This document shows, in pieces, positions 61,346 through 64,000 of a stretch of DNA of 64,000 nt. Location: assembly GCF_030268685.1 (NCBI RefSeq), contig NZ_BSRQ01000002.1:558001-622000 (forward strand), read 5' to 3'. Numbering within the stretch: position 1 is the stretch's first letter; the number at the start of each line of letters is the position of its first letter. The notes below the pieces were generated by a model. It searched no databases. It was not told the DNA's origin and saw only the letters and a list, made by a program, of their open reading frames with translations. Source of the DNA: Microtetraspora sp. NBRC 13810 (lineage in GTDB: Bacteria > Actinomycetota > Actinomycetes > Streptosporangiales > Streptosporangiaceae). Both the position numbers and the translations under genes were made by a program.

Positions 61346-62838
61346 TGATGATCGATACCTTCCATTACTGCCACGAGTTCCTGCACGGTCCAGCCCCGGG
61401 GCAGGTCCCTGACCACCCTGCCGTGGAACATCACCAGCACGCGGTCACAGATCCGCAGGTCCTCCGCCTCGTCGGAGACGAGTACGGCTCCCGCGCCGCG
61501 TTCGGCGGCGTCCTCCACCGCGCCCAGCAGCGACTGCTTGGCCTTCACGTCCACGCCCGCGGTCGGGTTGATCACGACGAGCACGGCCGGGTCGTCGGAC
61601 AGCGCCCTGGCCATGACGACCTTCTGGGCGTTGCCTCCGGACAGGTCGCCCACCGGCTGGTCGGGGCCGGTGGTCTTGATGTCGAGATCGGCGATCATCT
61701 GGGCGCCGCGCTCCCGCCGCCTGGCCGGGGACACCGTGCCGAAGCGGCCGAGCTTGTGCGCGATCGGGAGGGTCGCGTTCTCCGCGATCGACAGCATCGA
61801 GACGAAGCCCTCGTGGTGCCGGTCCTGGGGGACGAAGCCGAGGCCGGCGCGCAGGGCCGAGGGCACGTCGCCCTGCCGGACCTCCTTGCCCTTGATGGCC
61901 ACGGTGCCGGTGTCGGCCTTGCGCAGGCCGACCAGGCTCTCGGCCAGGCTGACCTTGCCGGAGCTGCCCGACCCGGCCAGGCCGACGATCTCGCCGGGGC
62001 GGACGGTGAGGTCGATGTCGTGGTACCGGTCGGCCAGCCCGAGCCCGCGCACGGAGAGCACCGGTGCGGTGTCCGCGCCGCCGGTCTTGCGGGCCCTCGC
62101 CTGAAAGGCGGCGGTGGCCTCGCCGGTCATCGCGGCCACCAGCTCGTCCTGCGGCAGGTCGGCGACCGTGCTGGTCACGACGTGCCGGGCGTCACGGAAG
62201 ACCGTGACGCTCTGGCAGATCTCGTAGACCTCGTCGAGATGGTGGGAGATGAACATCATGGTGACGCCCTGCTCGCGCAGGGCGCGCATGCGGTCGAACA
62301 GCCGCTCGATGGCCGGGCCGTCGAGCTGGGCGGTGGGCTCGTCCAGGATGATGAACCGCGCCCCGAAGGACAGCGCCCTGGCGATCTCGACGAGCTGGCG
62401 CTGTTCCACGCCGAGGTCGCCGGCGAGCGCCTCGGCGTCCACCGCGACGCCGTACTGCTCCAGGAGCTGCCTCGCCCGGGCCCGGAGGGCGCCCCAGCGG
62501 ATGGGGCCGCCCTCTGACTGCCGGTTGAGGAAGAGGTTCTCCGCGACGGTGAGCGTCGGGATGATCGTGGACTTCTGGTAGACGCACGCGACCCGCCGCC
62601 GCCAGGCGTCGCGATCCGGCAGCGGCGGGGCGGGCTCGCCGCCGAAGAGCACCTCTCCCTCGTCGGGTCGTTGCAACCCGGTCAGGATCGATACCAACGT
62701 CGACTTGCCTGCGCCGTTCCTGCCGACCAGCGCGTGGGTCTCCCCCTCGGCGATGGCGATGCCGGCCGAGTTGAGCGCGATCGTCGGGCCGAAACGCTTG
62801 GTGACGCTCCTGGCCTCGACAGCGGTCCGAGTGCTCAT
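61342..62838 (-). CDS. Sugar ABC transporter ATPase (RbsA family, two nucleotide-binding domains)
   Basis: A 498-residue double ATPase. Domain 1 has an intact Walker A (GRNGAGKST), signature (GVEQRQLVEIARAL region) and Walker B (FIILDEPTAQLD). Domain 2 has the usual degenerate Walker A (GLAGSGSSGKVSL) but keeps signature LSGGNAQKVVMARAL and VLVVINPTAGVD, in which the Walker B Glu is Asn, as often in this family. So domain 1 should carry hydrolysis. Overlaps its neighbours by 4 nt. Confidence 0.95.
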   Translation of the reverse strand: MSTRTAVEARSVTKRFGPTIALNSAGIAIAEGETHALVGRNGAGKSTLVSILTGLQRPDEGEVLFGGEPAPPLPDRDAWRRRVACVYQKSTIIPTLTVAENLFLNRQSEGGPIRWGALRARARQLLEQYGVAVDAEALAGDLGVEQRQLVEIARALSFGARFIILDEPTAQLDGPAIERLFDRMRALREQGVTMMFISHHLDEVYEICQSVTVFRDARHVVTSTVADLPQDELVAAMTGEATAAFQARARKTGGADTAPVLSVRGLGLADRYHDIDLTVRPGEIVGLAGSGSSGKVSLAESLVGLRKADTGTVAIKGKEVRQGDVPSALRAGLGFVPQDRHHEGFVSMLSIAENATLPIAHKLGRFGTVSPARRRERGAQMIADLDIKTTGPDQPVGDLSGGNAQKVVMARALSDDPAVLVVINPTAGVDVKAKQSLLGAVEDAAERGAGAVLVSDEAEDLRICDRVLVMFHGRVVRDLPRGWTVQELVAVMEGIDHQ

Positions 62839-63875
62839 TTGACCTGGTTACCCCAGAGGTTGGGATCGTCCACGTTCTCCTTGGTGACCAGCGGAGCGGG
62901 GAGCTGGTCCTCCAGACCGTTGGGGAGCTGGATGATCGTGCTGTCGTGGTCGGTCGGGCCGGGCTGGAAGGTCTTGCCCTCCACGGCGGCCTTGGCGTAG
63001 AAGAGCGCCCACTTCGCGTAGAGGTCGGCGGGCTGGGAGACGGTCGCGTCGATCTCGCCGTTGCGGATCGCCTCGAACTCCTGCGGGATGCCGTCGTTGG
63101 ACACCACGAACACGTGCTTCGGGTCCTCCGGCTTGACCAGCAGACCCTTGGCCTTGAGCACCTGGAGGGTCGGCGCCAGGTGGACGCCGCCCGCGTGCAT
63201 GTAGATGCCCTTGATGTCGGGGTGCTGCTCAAGGCGCGTCTGGAGCATGGAGGCGGCCTTGGTGCCCTCCCACTCCGTCGGCTCCTCGAAGATCTGGATG
63301 TCGGGGAACTTCGTCGACATGCACTCGCGGAACGCCTCGGCCCGGTCCCGCCCGTTGATCGAGGACAGCGCGCCCATGAGCTCGACGACCTTGCCCTTGC
63401 CGCCCAGCTTCTCGCCGAGGAACTCGCAGGCCTTGGTGCCGTACGCCTTGTTGTCGGCGCGGACCACCATGTACACCTTGCCCTTGTCCGGGCGGGTGTC
63501 CACGGTCACCACCGGGATCTTCTTGTTCTCCAGCTGCTGGAGCGTGGAGGCGATCGCGCCGGTGTCCTGCGGGGCCATGACGATCGCCTTGGCGCCCTGG
63601 CTGGTGAGGGCCTGGGTGTTGGCGACCAGCTTGGCCACGTCGTTCTGGGAGTTGGTCGGCGGCATCAGGTCGACCCCGAGCTCCGTGGCCATCTGGGGGA
63701 CGTACTTGTTGTAGGAGTTCCAGAAGTCGGAGTCGGCGCGCGGGAAGTCGATGCCGACCTTCCCGCCCGCGGCTCCGGACGCCCCGGGGGTCGTGGTGGC
63801 ACTGTCGTTCGTGGTGCCGCATGCAACCAATGCCAGGGCGAGCGCGGCCACGGCCGCTGCTGGTCCGATCTTCAT
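62835..63875 (-). CDS. Sugar-binding lipoprotein (RbsB/periplasmic-binding family)
   Basis: A 346-residue lipoprotein with lipobox LVAC (Cys19) followed by a Ser/Thr/Gly linker. Peripla_BP_4-type domain: KVGIDFPRADSDFWNSYNKYV, AIVMAPQDTGAI, KKIPVVTVDTRPDKG, GGKGKVVELMGALSSINGRDRAEAF (in parts). It binds a monosaccharide at the cell surface and delivers it to the RbsA/RbsC unit. Overlaps the ATPase gene by 4 nt. Confidence 0.94.
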   Translation of the reverse strand: MKIGPAAAVAALALALVACGTTNDSATTTPGASGAAGGKVGIDFPRADSDFWNSYNKYVPQMATELGVDLMPPTNSQNDVAKLVANTQALTSQGAKAIVMAPQDTGAIASTLQQLENKKIPVVTVDTRPDKGKVYMVVRADNKAYGTKACEFLGEKLGGKGKVVELMGALSSINGRDRAEAFRECMSTKFPDIQIFEEPTEWEGTKAASMLQTRLEQHPDIKGIYMHAGGVHLAPTLQVLKAKGLLVKPEDPKHVFVVSNDGIPQEFEAIRNGEIDATVSQPADLYAKWALFYAKAAVEGKTFQPGPTDHDSTIIQLPNGLEDQLPAPLVTKENVDDPNLWGNQVK

Positions 63876-63947
63876 CTTTCGCCTCGATTCAACATATTTC
63901 AGGGGGGTGATGACGGCCAGGCGGCCGCCCAGGCCGAAGATCGCCGG

Positions 63948-64000
63948 TCAGGACGTCGGGCGCAACCGCAGCCCCTGCATGCCGCCGTCCACCGCGAGCG
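63948..64000 (-). CDS. C-terminal end of an SDR oxidoreductase, cut by window edge
   Basis: Only the last 16 residues are visible (LAVDGGMQGLRLRPTS). LAVDGGM is the usual end of classic SDR enzymes such as L-fucose, L-rhamnose or 2-keto-3-deoxy-L-fuconate dehydrogenases. It is 72 bp upstream of the binding protein on the same strand, thus an earlier gene of the sugar operon. Confidence 0.7.
   Translation of the reverse strand, partial: LAVDGGMQGLRLRPTS

Overview
This window is a high-GC actinobacterial chromosome segment. GTG starts, 4-nt ATGA/GTGA gene overlaps, several hairpin terminators, many Ser/Thr kinases, the GlgE glucan pathway and KstR-type and TetR-type regulators all fit a filamentous actinomycete. 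A Streptosporangiaceae-like genus (Nonomuraea, Microbispora or Streptosporangium type) is my best guess, but this is inferred from gene content only. I saw no tRNA, rRNA, CRISPR array or insertion sequence.

Layout. 1-4.4 kb: a cysteine desulfurase cut by the window edge, a TetR/MFS efflux pair with a perfect palindromic operator, and the electron-transfer flavoprotein pair etfB-etfA. 4.6-10.4 kb: three consecutive membrane-anchored Ser/Thr kinases. 10.5-15.2 kb: a tightly overlapped operon of unknown role (coiled-coil protein, PP-loop ATPase with a cysteine cluster, M55 D-aminopeptidase, FAD amine oxidase, YbaK-type deacylase). 15.3-21.5 kb: an enoyl-CoA hydratase, a secreted two-domain peptidoglycan hydrolase, a DUF952 protein, a Tat-type glycoside hydrolase and an RpiR regulator. 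21.5-32.2 kb: the glucan/trehalose block, with glgP divergent from glgE-treS-mak-glgB; trehalose goes to maltose, then maltose-1-phosphate, then branched alpha-glucan, and glgP degrades it. 32.3-36.1 kb: a secreted subtilase and SppA. 36.1-40.4 kb: a nitrilase/membrane protein/MetX-like hydrolase operon divergent from a LacI regulator, with a double palindromic operator between them.

40.5-43.6 kb: a secreted S33 hydrolase, an odd metalloprotease-LuxR HTH chimera and a flavin reductase. 43.6-47 kb: a complete OpuC-type compatible-solute ABC transporter. 47.4-50.4 kb: a tail-anchored sigma-factor-like protein with about twelve LFTP repeats and an SDR, separated by an exact-period 80-bp duplication. 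50.4-54 kb: a class V PLP enzyme with RidA, a Gfo/Idh/MocA oxidoreductase and an isochorismatase-fold hydrolase.

54-57.8 kb is the most striking part. It is a collapsed igr-type operon (cholesterol side-chain C3 degradation: ChsE1-ChsE2-ChsH2-ChsH1-Ltp2 order) in which four of the five genes are truncated or joined by deletions. A KstR-like regulator and KstR-type motifs are still next to it. 58-64 kb: a GntR regulator and an L-fucose/L-rhamnose-type uptake and oxidation operon (SDR end, RbsB-, RbsA- and RbsC-like transporter, mutarotase, aldo/keto reductase) that continues past the window.
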